Source: Phycisphaera sp. (GTDB lineage: Bacteria > Planctomycetota > Phycisphaerae > Phycisphaerales > Phycisphaeraceae). From it: a DNA stretch of 64,000 nt. The notes beneath the pieces are model-generated. The model was not told where the DNA came from and ran no database searches. It was given only the letters and a program-made list of their open reading frames with translations. Location of the stretch: contig WGMF01000006.1 of the NCBI GenBank assembly GCA_016125215.1, forward strand, positions 151,622 to 215,621, written 5' to 3'. Positions within the stretch are counted from its first letter, which is position 1, and each line of letters opens with the position of its first letter. Shown one piece after another: positions 7,929-17,047 of this stretch. The translations under genes were made by a program, and so were the position numbers.

Positions 7929-9533
7929 TTACAGCGGGATCAGGCCGTGCTTCTTCTCGGGGCGCAACTCGCGCTTGGTGGTGAGTGATTCGAGGGACAG
8001 CGCGAGGTAACGCCTTGTCATGGCCGGCTCGATGATGTCGTCGACCATGCGCCTTGCGCCGGCGACGTAAGGCGTCGAGAACGTCTCGCGGTAGAGCTTG
8101 ATGAGTTCAGCCTTTTTGGCCTGCTTGTCCTCGGCGGCTTCGATCTCCTTACGGAAGACGACCTCGGCGGCACCCTCGGCTCCCATGACGGCGATCTCGG
8201 CGGTGGGCCATGCGGCAACGCGGTCGGCCCCGAGGTCCTTGGCGCACATCGCCAGGTACGCCCCGCCGTACGCCTTGCGGAGGATCACGGTGATCTTGGG
8301 CACGGTCGCGGCCGAGTAGGCGAACAGCATCTTCGCGCCGTGGCGGATGATGCCCGAGTACTCCTGCTGCACGCCGGGCATGAACCCGGGCACGTCGACG
8401 AACGTCACGATCGGGATGTTGAACGCGTTGCAGAAGCGGATGAACCGCGAGGCCTTGTCGGACGAGTCGATGTCCAAAACGCCGGCCTTGTGCATGGGGT
8501 TGTTGCCGACGATGCCGACCGTCCTGCCCGTGATGCGGCCGAAGCCGATGATGATGTTCTGCGCGAACTGCGGTTGGACTTCGAGGAAGTCGCGGTGGTC
8601 GACGACGTGGTGGATCACGTCGTGCATGTCGAACGCGGCGCGGGGGTTGTCGGGGATGATCGTGTCGAGCGCGGGGTTGTCGCTGACGGTGTCCTTGTAA
8701 GGCTCCATCGGCGGGTCTTCGAGGTTGTTCGACGGCAGGAACGACAACAACCGTTTGCACAGCAGCATGGCCTCGCGGTCGTTGTCGGCTACAAAATGGA
8801 CGACGCCGGAGTAGTGCATCTGCGCCTCGGGGCCGCCGAGTTGTTCGGGCGTGACATCCTCGCCGGTGACCTGCTTGATAACGGAAGGCCCGGTGATGAA
8901 CATCTGGGCGTGGCGGGTCTGGATGATGAAGTCCGTCAGCGCGGGGGAATACGCTGCGCCGCCGGCACACGGGCCGCAGATGAGCGAGACCTGCGGGACC
9001 ACGCCCGAGAGCAGCGTGTTGTGGTAGAAGATCCGCCCGTAAGCCGCGAGGGAGTCGATACCCTCCTGGATGCGTGCGCCGCCCGAGTCGTTGATGAAGA
9101 CGAAGGGTGAGCCGGTCTTGAGGCTGTTCTTCATCATCTCGACGATCTTGTCGCCGTGGACCTCGCCTGCCGCGCCACCGACGACGGTAAAGTCCTGGCT
9201 GGCCAGGTGGACGAGCCTGCCGTTGACCGCGCCGCAACCGGTGACGACGCCGTCGGCGGGGAGGTCTTTCTTCTCCATGCCGAACAACGTGCAGCGGTGG
9301 TTGGCAAAGCCGTACATCTCCTGAAACGAGCCCTCATCGAGGAGGGATGCGATGCGTTCACGCGCGGTGAGCTTGCCGGCCTTGCGTTGCTTGTCGAGGC
9401 GTTCCTTGCCGCCGCCGAGCGCGAGTTCGGCTTTCTTCTGACGCAGCTCGGTGATGAGTTCCGACATGGGTCGGCCGGAGGGGAGTACGGACTTCGCAGG
9501 CTTCTTACTGTCGTTGGGTTTGGGGTCAGCCAT
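7929..9533 (-). CDS. mmdA: Methylmalonyl-CoA decarboxylase alpha / propionyl-CoA carboxylase beta-type carboxyltransferase
   Basis: Transfers the carboxyl group of (S)-methylmalonyl-CoA to carrier biotin. The 534 residues contain both crotonase-like halves. The N-half has SQDFTVVGGAAGEVHGDKI, INDSGGARIQEGIDSL and GPCAGGAAYSPALTDF. The C-half has GIVGNNPMHKAGVLD, FVDVPGFMPGVQQEY and LRKAYGGAYLAM. The family also includes propionyl- and acetyl-CoA carboxylase beta subunits. The sodium-pump subunits next door and the absence of a biotin carboxylase gene favour the decarboxylase. The ATG at 9533, 5 bases after the mce stop, is preferred over an upstream non-ATG start. Confidence 0.93.
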   Translation of the reverse strand: MADPKPNDSKKPAKSVLPSGRPMSELITELRQKKAELALGGGKERLDKQRKAGKLTARERIASLLDEGSFQEMYGFANHRCTLFGMEKKDLPADGVVTGCGAVNGRLVHLASQDFTVVGGAAGEVHGDKIVEMMKNSLKTGSPFVFINDSGGARIQEGIDSLAAYGRIFYHNTLLSGVVPQVSLICGPCAGGAAYSPALTDFIIQTRHAQMFITGPSVIKQVTGEDVTPEQLGGPEAQMHYSGVVHFVADNDREAMLLCKRLLSFLPSNNLEDPPMEPYKDTVSDNPALDTIIPDNPRAAFDMHDVIHHVVDHRDFLEVQPQFAQNIIIGFGRITGRTVGIVGNNPMHKAGVLDIDSSDKASRFIRFCNAFNIPIVTFVDVPGFMPGVQQEYSGIIRHGAKMLFAYSAATVPKITVILRKAYGGAYLAMCAKDLGADRVAAWPTAEIAVMGAEGAAEVVFRKEIEAAEDKQAKKAELIKLYRETFSTPYVAGARRMVDDIIEPAMTRRYLALSLESLTTKRELRPEKKHGLIPL

Positions 9534-9538
9534 GATTC

Positions 9539-9967
9539 TTATGCTTTCTTCGGTTGGCACAGCTCGGTGAGGACGCCGTGCGAGCTCTTGGGGTGGAGGA
9601 AGGCGATCTGGGTGTGGTGGGCGCCGGGGCGCGGGGTCTCGTCGATCAGGCGCAGGCCCGAGGCCTTGAGGTCGTCGAGGCGCTTCTGGATGTCGTCGAC
9701 GGTGTAGGCGACGTGGTGCAGCCCGCCGTGGGGGTTCTTTTCGAGGTACTTGGCAATGGGCGAGTCGGGCGCGGTGGGTTCGAGCAGCTCAAGCCGGACC
9801 TGTGCGCCCTCTGGCCCAAGAAGAAAGAAGCCGACCTTGACCTTCTGGTCCGCGACGGTTTCGCAGCCCTCGAACTTGGCGCCGAGGGTCTTCTCATAGA
9901 ACTCGCGCTGGGCGTCGATGTTGGGCACAGCGATCCCGATGTGGTTGATGGCGCGGGCGTGGATCAT
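9539..9967 (-). CDS. mce: Methylmalonyl-CoA epimerase
   Basis: Interconverts (R)- and (S)-methylmalonyl-CoA, linking the mutase product to the decarboxylase. The 142 residues form two vicinal-oxygen-chelate modules. Metal ligands are likely His at INHIGIAVPN (about 10), a His in GGLHHVAYTVDD (about 85) and Glu near GVLTELCQP (about 136). Length and motifs are typical. An AAGGAATCC Shine-Dalgarno precedes the ATG, and a 30-base palindrome lies just upstream, between this gene and mutA. Confidence 0.95.
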   Translation of the reverse strand: MIHARAINHIGIAVPNIDAQREFYEKTLGAKFEGCETVADQKVKVGFFLLGPEGAQVRLELLEPTAPDSPIAKYLEKNPHGGLHHVAYTVDDIQKRLDDLKASGLRLIDETPRPGAHHTQIAFLHPKSSHGVLTELCQPKKA

Positions 9968-9981
9968 GGGTTGGATTCCTT

Positions 9982-10011
9982 AAAGCGGAGGGATGGCCAT
10001 CCCTCCGCTTT
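9982..10011. promoter_or_regulatory. Perfect 30-base palindrome between mutA and mce
   Basis: Fifteen-base arms AAAGCGGAGGGATGG / CCATCCCTCCGCTTT with no spacer. In the minus-strand transcript this gives a strong hairpin 18 bases after the mutA stop and just before the mce Shine-Dalgarno. There is no following T tract, so it is more likely a processing or stability hairpin, or a small mobile palindrome, than a terminator. Confidence 0.7.
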
Positions 10012-10029
10012 GCCTTTAATAACATCCTG

Positions 10030-11694
10030 TTAGTTAAACGACTCGGTGTATTCCCCGTAAACCTCCTGCAGGGTCTTGCAGACCTCCCCGATGCTCGCGT
10101 AGGCCTTGACCGCTTCGAGGATCACGGGCATGAGGTTGTCCGTGCCCTGCGCAGCCTTCTTCACCGCTGCGAGCGCCTGCTCGACCTTCCGGGGGTCGCG
10201 TTTGTCACGCACGGCTTTCAGGCCATCGACCTGCTTCTTCGTCGTCTCGGGGGGCACGGTGAAGATCTCGCAGTTGGGCGCTTCATCGGTCTGGAACTTG
10301 TTGACACCGACCACCGTGCGCTCGCCCTTCTCGACGGACTGGCCGTAGCGGTAGGCGGATTCTTCGATCTGGCGTTGGACGTAGCCGGTCTCGATGGCGT
10401 GGACCATGCCGCCCATCTCGTCGATCTTTTTGATGTATTGCATCGCCTGCTCTTCGATCTGGTCGGTGAGTTTTTCGATGGCGTAGCTGCCGCCGAGCGG
10501 GTCGATGGTGTTGGCCACGCCCGACTCGTAGGCGATGACCTGCTGCGTGCGCAGCGCGACGCGGACGGACTCTTCCGTGGGCAGGGCAAGGGCTTCGTCC
10601 TTGGAGTTGGTGTGCAGCGATTGGGTCCCGCCGAGCACCGCCGAGAGCGCCTGGAGCGTGACACGGATGACGTTGTTGTCGGGCTGCTGCGCGGTGAGGG
10701 TGACGCCGCCGGTCTGCGTGTGGAAGCGGAGCATCCAGCTCTTGGGGTTGCCGGCGTTGAACCGCTCTTTCATGATGCGGGCGTATAGGCGACGGGCCGC
10801 GCGGAACTTGGCAACCTCTTCGAGCACGTCCGTATGGGCGGCAAAGAAGAACGCCAACCGCGGGGCAAAGTCGTCAATGCTCAACCCCGCTTTGGTCGCC
10901 GTCTCGACATAACAGATCGCGTCCGCCAGGGTGAAGGCGACCTCCTGCGCCGCGGTCGAGCCGGCCTCGCGGATGTGGTAGCCCGAGATCGAGATGGTGT
11001 TCCAACTCGGCACGTGCTTCGTGCAGTACGCAAAGATGTCGCTGATGATGCGCAACGACGGTTTGGGCGGGAAGCGGTACGTCCCGCGTGCGATGTATTC
11101 CTTGAGGATGTCGTTCTGGATGGTGCCCTCGAGCTTCTCCGGGGGCACGCCCTGCTTCTCGCCGACGGCGATATACATCGCCAGCAGGATCGCGGCGGTC
11201 GAGTTGATGGTCATCGAGGTCGAGACCTTGTCGAGCGGGATCGAGTCGAAGAGTTTTTCCATGTCAGCCAGCGTGTCGATGGCGACGCCGACTTTGCCGA
11301 CCTCGCCCGCGGACATCGGGTCGTCCGAGTCGTAACCGATCTGAGTGGGCAAATCGAATGCGACACTCAAGCCCGTCGAGCCTTGTTCGAGGAGGTAGCG
11401 GTAGCGTTTGTTGGATTCCTCGGCCGTCGAGAAACCCGCGTACTGGCGCATGGTCCAGAAGCGCCCGCGGTACATGGTGGGCTGGACGCCGCGCGTGAAG
11501 GGGTACTGGCCGGGGAACCCGAGCTTGTCGAGGTAGCCGTCCTCAACGCCGTCGGGAAGATACAGCCGATCGACCGGCACACCGGAGACGGTGGTGAACT
11601 CTTTCTCCCGCTCGGGAAAACGGGCGATGGTCTTGTTGACGAGCTTGTCTTCCCACTGCTTGTGGGCGTGGCTAACACTTTGTGAGTCGGTCAT
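10030..11694 (-). CDS. mutA: Methylmalonyl-CoA mutase large chain (catalytic domain)
   Basis: Adenosylcobalamin enzyme interconverting succinyl-CoA and (R)-methylmalonyl-CoA. The 554 residues hold only the TIM-barrel substrate domain: [49 protein letters not shown] and [18 protein letters not shown] are family hallmarks. The cobalamin-binding domain is on the separate gene at 12.8 kb, the split arrangement known from archaea and some bacteria. [12 protein letters not shown] fits methylmalonyl-CoA rather than isobutyryl-CoA mutases (inference). Its ATG overlaps the meaB TGA. Confidence 0.95.
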   Translation of the reverse strand: MTDSQSVSHAHKQWEDKLVNKTIARFPEREKEFTTVSGVPVDRLYLPDGVEDGYLDKLGFPGQYPFTRGVQPTMYRGRFWTMRQYAGFSTAEESNKRYRYLLEQGSTGLSVAFDLPTQIGYDSDDPMSAGEVGKVGVAIDTLADMEKLFDSIPLDKVSTSMTINSTAAILLAMYIAVGEKQGVPPEKLEGTIQNDILKEYIARGTYRFPPKPSLRIISDIFAYCTKHVPSWNTISISGYHIREAGSTAAQEVAFTLADAICYVETATKAGLSIDDFAPRLAFFFAAHTDVLEEVAKFRAARRLYARIMKERFNAGNPKSWMLRFHTQTGGVTLTAQQPDNNVIRVTLQALSAVLGGTQSLHTNSKDEALALPTEESVRVALRTQQVIAYESGVANTIDPLGGSYAIEKLTDQIEEQAMQYIKKIDEMGGMVHAIETGYVQRQIEESAYRYGQSVEKGERTVVGVNKFQTDEAPNCEIFTVPPETTKKQVDGLKAVRDKRDPRKVEQALAAVKKAAQGTDNLMPVILEAVKAYASIGEVCKTLQEVYGEYTESFN

Positions 11695-12788
11695 GTGATA
11701 GGCTCCTGTCTGTCGGCGGCTCGGCGGATGAGCTTGGCCGCCACACTTTGTACCGTTTCTCCACCGGCGAGGATGTGCCTGACGTGTTCGGACACCGTGC
11801 CGTTGGTCCCCAGCGTCGTGCTGAGTCGGTCCCGCGCCTCTTCGAGGATGGCGTCACGGATGTCGTCGTGGATGCGTTGGCGTCTTTGGCTGCGCCACGT
11901 CTGACCGAACGTCGCGGCGCGGTACTCCAGGGCGTCGGCCAGCTTTTCGATGCCGTGGCTCTCGAGCGCGCTGACCAGCAGCACGTCGGGTTGCATCAGG
12001 TGATACGCGCTGACCTCGGTCTTCTGCGCACCGGGTTCGTCGTGACCGGGCTCGCCCCCGTGGGCCTGGCACTGATCGAGAAGCGACACGCCCCCGTGCG
12101 GCGTATGGGCCTGCACCGGCCGCAATGACAGCGTTGAAAGGATCTGGTGATAGAGCGCGTCAGCGCCATCGCGGTCGGCTTTATTCACGACGAAAAGGTC
12201 GCCCGCCTCCATCAGGCCGGCTTTAAGAAGTTGCACACTGTCGCCCATGCCCGGGGCAAAAACGATGGCCACCAGGTCCGCCACGCGCGCAACCTCGACC
12301 TCGCTCTGGCCGACGCCAACGGTCTCGATGAGCACCCGCTTGCAACCGATGACGGACATCACCCGCAGCACACCGCGCACGCCCAGCGCCAAACCGCCCA
12401 GGTGCCCGCGCGAAGCCAGCGACCGGATGAAGACCCCGTCGTCCAATGCGTGGTCCATCATGCGGACCCGATCGCCCAGCACCGCGCCGCCGGTGAAAGG
12501 CGACGACGGATCAACCGCGATGACGCCGATGCGCTCGTCGGGGTAACGCTTGCGGAACTCGGCGACAAGCCGATTGGTCAATGTGCTCTTGCCCGCGCCC
12601 GGCGGACCGGTGATGCCGAGCACCATGTCGGGTTCGGGGGTGTCCGCTTCATCCGGCGCGACGGCCAGCAACTCCGAGAGTCGCTGCGGCTGGTTGTCGA
12701 GCAGGCTCATCAATCTGCCGGCTGCGCGCGTGGCGGTCGGCCCCTCACGGCGTGCGTCCTGCACAAGTTGGCCTATCGTGCTCGTCAC
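11691..12788 (-). CDS. meaB: MeaB/ArgK-type G3E GTPase, mutase chaperone
   Basis: GTPase that loads and protects the cobalamin cofactor of methylmalonyl-CoA mutase. The 365 residues show the P-loop [17 protein letters not shown] at about 58-74, the Mg-binding stretch [21 protein letters not shown], the switch [12 protein letters not shown] and the G4 motif [11 protein letters not shown] start lies 15 bases after the mutB stop. It sits between the two mutase subunit genes, the usual place for this chaperone. Confidence 0.95.
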   Translation of the reverse strand: MTSTIGQLVQDARREGPTATRAAGRLMSLLDNQPQRLSELLAVAPDEADTPEPDMVLGITGPPGAGKSTLTNRLVAEFRKRYPDERIGVIAVDPSSPFTGGAVLGDRVRMMDHALDDGVFIRSLASRGHLGGLALGVRGVLRVMSVIGCKRVLIETVGVGQSEVEVARVADLVAIVFAPGMGDSVQLLKAGLMEAGDLFVVNKADRDGADALYHQILSTLSLRPVQAHTPHGGVSLLDQCQAHGGEPGHDEPGAQKTEVSAYHLMQPDVLLVSALESHGIEKLADALEYRAATFGQTWRSQRRQRIHDDIRDAILEEARDRLSTTLGTNGTVSEHVRHILAGGETVQSVAAKLIRRAADRQEPIT

Positions 12789-12803
12789 AAAAACCCCTGA
12801 ACC

Positions 12804-13214
<411 letters not shown>

Positions 13215-13393
13215 GATGAAACCTCCCTGAGTCGCGGTCGGTCGGCGACCGTCCACGGCGACGTTCAGAAGTTTTGCGGGCACCGCCCCCGATCCCCCGG
13301 AAGACCGGACTCCCGGACACCCGGGGCCTGGGAGTTCAGCCGATGCTTCGGCTGATGCATCCCTGACCCGCCATCTAAGGATGCTAAAATCCC

Positions 13394-13422
13394 ATTATAA
13401 AACATCGGCCCGGATTGTCCAA
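13394..13422 (-). promoter_or_regulatory. Sigma-70-type promoter of the methylmalonyl-CoA operon
   Basis: Reading on the minus strand: -35 TTGGAC (13417-13422), 17-base spacer, -10 TATAAT (13394-13399). The predicted start near 13387 leaves a leader of about 170 bases before mutB. The leader holds a CAGCCGA/TCGGCTG hairpin and GC-rich palindromes, but no cobalamin riboswitch B12-box was seen. The stretch 13215-13450 has no gene. Confidence 0.7.
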
Positions 13423-13450
13423 CGCATGAGACCAACAACCGTCTGATAAC

Positions 13451-14392
13451 CTAAGCGATCTCGATGCGCGGGTCGAACCACGCATACGATACGTCCACAA
13501 CCAGATTGAACACCACCAGCAGCGTGGCGTAAACCAACACCACGCCCAGCACGAGGAACTGGTCCTTGTTGAGCACCGCGTTAACGAAGTGCTCGCCCAT
13601 GCCGGGGATGTTGAAAACTTTTTCCACCACGAACGAACCCGTGGCCACCAGCGCCGCGGTCGGTCCGAGAAAACTCAGCACCGGCAGGAACGCGATCTTG
13701 AAGGCGTGATGGAAGAGCGCACCGCTGCGCGAGCGCCCCTTGGCCAAAGCGGTGCGGACGTAGTCGCTGGCCATCACGTCCGCCAGACCCAGACGGATCA
13801 GCCTGGCAATGTACGCCGCGGGTCCCAGGCCCAGCGTGATCGCGGGGAGCACAAAATGTTCCGCCCTGCCCCACCCGCCGATCGGCATGAGGTGGAGTAA
13901 CCCACCAAAGATCACCAGCAGCAACGACGCCACCACGAACGACGGCAGACTCACCCCAGCCAGTGCCACCGCAAGACTCCCCCTGTCCAGCCACGATCCG
14001 GGCCAGAGCGCCCCGATCACCCCTGCGCTCAATCCCAACACCAGCGACACAAACATCGCCGCCGCGCCCAGCGCCGCGCTCACGGGCAAACCATTGAGCA
14101 AAATGTCATTGACCGACTGGTCACGGTATTGCAAACTCGGCCCGAAATACGGCGGCGCGTGCCCCGACGCGCCGACGGCCAGACCGGTGACATAACTTTT
14201 CAAAAACGACCACGGGCTATCCATGTGATAGGCCCGCAACATCGCCTCCTGCACCTCGGCCGGCGGCCGCTTGCCCTCGGGCAACTCGAGCGGGTTGCCG
14301 GGCAAGACCCACACCATCGTGAACGTCACAAAAAAAATCACCCCAAGGATGATGGGCAACTGCACCAGACGCGCAAGGATCAGGCGGGACAT
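13451..14392 (-). CDS. ABC transporter permease, dipeptide/oligopeptide (DppB/OppB) type
   Basis: Inner-membrane permease of a peptide- or nickel-type ABC importer. The 313 residues begin with LARLVQLPIILGVIFFVTFTMVWVLPGNP, the standard first helix and periplasmic loop. They contain the EAA-like loop DYVRTALAKGRSRSGALFHHAFK and end with VVDVSYAWFDPRIEIA. About six helices are visible. The usual partners (DppC, ATPases, binding protein) are not adjacent, so it is either an orphan or split from the rest of its operon. ATG at 14392 chosen over TTG at 14395. Confidence 0.88.
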   Translation of the reverse strand: MSRLILARLVQLPIILGVIFFVTFTMVWVLPGNPLELPEGKRPPAEVQEAMLRAYHMDSPWSFLKSYVTGLAVGASGHAPPYFGPSLQYRDQSVNDILLNGLPVSAALGAAAMFVSLVLGLSAGVIGALWPGSWLDRGSLAVALAGVSLPSFVVASLLLVIFGGLLHLMPIGGWGRAEHFVLPAITLGLGPAAYIARLIRLGLADVMASDYVRTALAKGRSRSGALFHHAFKIAFLPVLSFLGPTAALVATGSFVVEKVFNIPGMGEHFVNAVLNKDQFLVLGVVLVYATLLVVFNLVVDVSYAWFDPRIEIA

Positions 14393-14418
14393 CAAGCCCC
14401 AGCATAACTCATCTTGGG

Positions 14419-14874
14419 TTACATCTTCCCCAGCGCCTCGGCATTCTCGCGCTTCCGACCGAGAGGGTCGGTGGGTTCGCCACAGCCGGGGCAGGTGTCG
14501 GGCAGAACTCTACCCAAAGGTCGAAAGTCATATCGACACGCTTTGCAAAAATGGGGGTTGCGTCGGCTGACCACGCGGTAGCTTTGAAGTCGTTGCTCCA
14601 AACACCACACGATAAAAGCCAACACACCTGTGGCAATGAGTCGGGGAATCAAACCAAGACTGCCGAAATAGTGTGGAACCTCCACGAGAGGAAGAACCGT
14701 CAACATGTAGAACCAAGACAGCCAGTGCGGGCAACGATCGAGGATCGATTGGCAATTCGGGCAAGACCACCGCCCGTCCTTGAGCCGATTCGCCTCGGTG
14801 CGCCAGACCAGGATCGACTCACCACACACGGGGCAGTCGCGTCCGACTGACGATATGGCGCTACTGCGAGTCAT
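14419..14874 (-). CDS. Hypothetical membrane protein with two zinc ribbons
   Basis: Not a family I can name. The 151 residues have an N-terminal CPVC...CPNC pair (about residues 14-42), a hydrophobic middle with one or two membrane segments (LPLVEVPHYFGSLGLIPRL, ATGVLAFIVWCLEQ), and a C-terminal CKAC...CPGC pair (about 110-133). Two CxxC ribbons flanking a membrane hairpin suggest a cytoplasmic metal-binding role with membrane anchoring. It is followed by REP-like repeats and the RAYT gene on the same strand. Confidence 0.7.
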   Translation of the reverse strand: MTRSSAISSVGRDCPVCGESILVWRTEANRLKDGRWSCPNCQSILDRCPHWLSWFYMLTVLPLVEVPHYFGSLGLIPRLIATGVLAFIVWCLEQRLQSYRVVSRRNPHFCKACRYDFRPLGRVLPDTCPGCGEPTDPLGRKRENAEALGKM

Positions 14875-14891
14875 GTCAGCATGCTATCGGT

Positions 14892-15000
14892 AAGACCGGG
14901 CTGGGGACAGCCCGGCTCGGTGGGACAGCCCGGCTCGGAAGGACAGCCCGGCAACCGAGCCGGCGTGTCCCCACGCCGGTCTTCTTCAAACCGGTCTTCA
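14892..15000. repeat. REP-like palindromic unit downstream of the RAYT gene
   Basis: GC-rich unit starting AAGACCGGGCTGGGGACAGC, with tandem GGACAGCCCGGCTCGG blocks and a complementary end CCGGCGTGTCCCCACGCCGG then TCTTC. The whole folds as a long imperfect hairpin. It starts the same way and in the same orientation as the unit at 15503-15586, but carries one extra internal block. Confidence 0.85.
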
Positions 15001-15486
15001 AACCCACGGCAGTGCCCGCTGCTTGCGGATGTATTCAAACACGTTCTGGAAATACCCCTCGTCCCACACCCACTTCACACTCCCACCCTCCGACCACCAC
15101 GACTGCTCCGGCGCGAGCGGCCACTTGATGCTCACTGCCTGACCAAGCCATCGCTTGAGCACCTTGCGTGCAGCCTGCGGGTCGTGTTCGGTTGAGAGAA
15201 GTACATGAACGTGATCCGGTTGTGCCGCGGTGATGTGCAGGGACCAGCCGCCACGCTCCGCGATGCCGGGCAAAGCCGTTTCGATCTCGCTTCGCTGCGG
15301 TTGGGTCAAGATCACAGGCTCGAATCGCAGGAGATTTTTTTCAATCGCTTGCCACTTGTCGTCCCGTCCAATGATCGGGTCACCCGGCTGGTTCATCGAG
15401 CGATGCACGGTACCGCGTGTGTCGCCGTGCAGGCGTGTGCCGTAGGTCCCGAATGTGATGTGGTATGCCAGGGGGCGGTCGGGCAT
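14998..15486 (-). CDS. REP-associated tyrosine transposase (RAYT, Y1/HUH family)
   Basis: Single-strand DNA transposase-like enzyme thought to mobilise REP sequences. The 162 residues start MPDRPLAYHITFGTYGTRLH, the classic N-terminus. The HUH metal motif is DHVHVLL (about 91-97) and the C-terminus has WDEGYFQNVFEYIRKQ, with the likely catalytic Tyr in YIRKQ. REP-like units flank it directly on both sides (14892-15000 and 15503-15586), as expected for an active RAYT/REP pair. ATG at 15486 chosen because residues upstream are encoded by the REP unit. Confidence 0.92.
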   Translation of the reverse strand: MPDRPLAYHITFGTYGTRLHGDTRGTVHRSMNQPGDPIIGRDDKWQAIEKNLLRFEPVILTQPQRSEIETALPGIAERGGWSLHITAAQPDHVHVLLSTEHDPQAARKVLKRWLGQAVSIKWPLAPEQSWWSEGGSVKWVWDEGYFQNVFEYIRKQRALPWV

Positions 15487-15502
15487 GTAGGAATGGTAAT
15501 AG

Positions 15503-15586
15503 GAAGACCGGGCTGGGGACAGCCCGGCTCGGTGGGACAGCCCGGCATCCGAGCCGGCGTGTCCCCACGCCGGTCCTGTCTTCAAA
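15503..15586. repeat. REP-like palindromic unit upstream of the RAYT gene
   Basis: Begins GAAGACCGGGCTGGGGACAG and ends CGGCGTGTCCCCACGCCGGT plus CCTGTCTTC. It forms a hairpin with its own ends and matches the unit at 14892 in the same orientation. It lies 17 bases before the RAYT start codon. Confidence 0.85.
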
Positions 15587-15604
15587 TCTGCAAGATCATC
15601 CGCA

Positions 15605-16297
15605 TCACATGTAATCCATCCGCTTCACCGGTTGCGTCGCCGATTCGAGATTCACCACGAGGTAACGCAGCGCGTCGCACACGTGGTCCGGGCCGTCCTT
15701 GATCGGGGCGTCGCGCCAGGGGCGGTCGGGGTCGAAGTGGTACGAAGACAGACCCTCGATCAGGCGCGGGCATTTCGACAAGATCAGGAGTGAGCCGTGG
15801 TCGAGCCTTCGTCGGACGCGGTCGATGCCCTCGTGCAACGATGAGGCGCGGTAGCGCACGACGTAACCCCGCTTGCGGAGCACGTCGATATCCGACACTC
15901 CCGTGTGGCTGTTGCGTTGTGCCCCGGCGGGGTCCACAGCTAACCACCTGGGCAGAGCGGAATGTTGCGCAGCGATGCGGTCGAGGTTCGCGTCGAGTGT
16001 CAGGTCGGACTGGACATACTCATCGGTGACAATGATCCTGCGCTGCTCGAGGGGTTGACCCTCGTCGATGAGTTTAGCCCGCAGCATCACGAGTGGGCTA
16101 CGCACGCCAAAGTCCATACCGGCCACGGTGGGCACGCCATTAAAATCGAAGGCAGACACCTCTTCCACGACGTGTTTCTCCACGCGGAACGCGGGATACA
16201 CGCACTGGTCCCTCCGGGGGCGCAGGCACATCATCTCGCTCTCCCACGTCTCGTCGCTGGTACGCCCGCGCTGCGTCACCAGGTCGTCGATGGCCAC
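15605..16297 (-). CDS. Terminase large subunit, nuclease half (after in-frame stop)
   Basis: C-terminal RNase H-fold nuclease part of a phage-type terminase large subunit. Seen here: VAGMDFGVRSPLVML (first catalytic Asp), WLAVDPAGAQRN (second Asp) and DHVCDALRYLVV (third acidic site). It is in the same frame as the ATPase half at 16313-17047; the two are separated only by a TAA and five codons. A GTG at 16297 could restart translation. The conserved run DCGGRA-stop-EAQGFVAIDDL suggests one AAA-to-TAA change in what was one 480-residue protein. Confidence 0.8.
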   Translation of the reverse strand: MAIDDLVTQRGRTSDETWESEMMCLRPRRDQCVYPAFRVEKHVVEEVSAFDFNGVPTVAGMDFGVRSPLVMLRAKLIDEGQPLEQRRIIVTDEYVQSDLTLDANLDRIAAQHSALPRWLAVDPAGAQRNSHTGVSDIDVLRKRGYVVRYRASSLHEGIDRVRRRLDHGSLLILSKCPRLIEGLSSYHFDPDRPWRDAPIKDGPDHVCDALRYLVVNLESATQPVKRMDYM

Positions 16298-16312
16298 AAA
16301 ACCCTGAGCCTC

Positions 16313-17047
16313 TTAAGCCCGGCCCCCGCAATCCTTCCACAGGTTGCACGCCTGACAATCCCGCTCAGACGGGCAACGCTCAGCCACGTCGATCGCGCAC
16401 CAGCGGAAGACAGTCACCCCCCTGCCCGGCGAGGTCAGCTCGCTCATCAAGCCGAACGGCTGGTGCATGGTCGAGAGGGTCTCGATGCTACCCCGGACAA
16501 AGACGTTGCCGCACAACCCCGAACGTGTCACGAGCTGCGCCGCCCGCCAGACGGCTCGATCAAAGAGCTCCACTTCGTCGCACCGCAGCTTGTGGACACG
16601 CAGCCCGCGCACCGCACGCTCCGACTGTGCCAGCACCTCGACACTGCTGCCATTGAACAGGGTCACGCGCCGCTGCGTAGGCTCGTCAAACAGGAACGGT
16701 CGGACGACCTTGAGCGAAACCAACCCGAGCAGGTAGCGGTGCATTCGGCTGGATTGTTCGAGGCTGCCGCCGAGCACGCGCACCTGGATGCCGGGCTTGA
16801 ACAACATATCCAGCAGCGTTGCCACCGCGCCGAGCATCGTCTTGCCCCCGCCCCGGCTGGCCCAGACCACGCAATCGCCCCGCTCGAAAAAAGCGTGCGA
16901 CAGGTAATCCATCGGCGAACGGTTGCCCTCGATGACGGGTCTGTCGGGCACGCGCAGACCCAGCACCCGCTCGACAAACGAGGCCAGTTGAGCCGGGCAG
17001 CGCGGACGCACCGCGTCGAGGCGTTCGATCAGTGTGGGTTTTTTCAA
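16313..17047 (-). CDS. Terminase large subunit, ATPase half
   Basis: Packaging-motor ATPase domain, 244 residues to an in-frame TAA. Walker A is ASRGGGKT (63-70), Walker B KLRCDEVEL (153-161), and a Cys-rich end CNLWKDCGG follows. Such proteins translocate DNA into procapsids, but no portal, protease, capsid or tail gene is near, so a packaging role is unproven. The TTG start overlaps the TGA of the previous gene (TTGA). It is the last cistron of a six-gene operon. See the nuclease half at 15605-16297 for the premature stop. Confidence 0.82.
   Translation of the reverse strand: MKKPTLIERLDAVRPRCPAQLASFVERVLGLRVPDRPVIEGNRSPMDYLSHAFFERGDCVVWASRGGGKTMLGAVATLLDMLFKPGIQVRVLGGSLEQSSRMHRYLLGLVSLKVVRPFLFDEPTQRRVTLFNGSSVEVLAQSERAVRGLRVHKLRCDEVELFDRAVWRAAQLVTRSGLCGNVFVRGSIETLSTMHQPFGLMSELTSPGRGVTVFRWCAIDVAERCPSERDCQACNLWKDCGGRA

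Noticed and set aside
13215..13400. Cobalamin riboswitch before the mutB operon
   Set aside because: No B12-box consensus or typical secondary structure was found in the leader.
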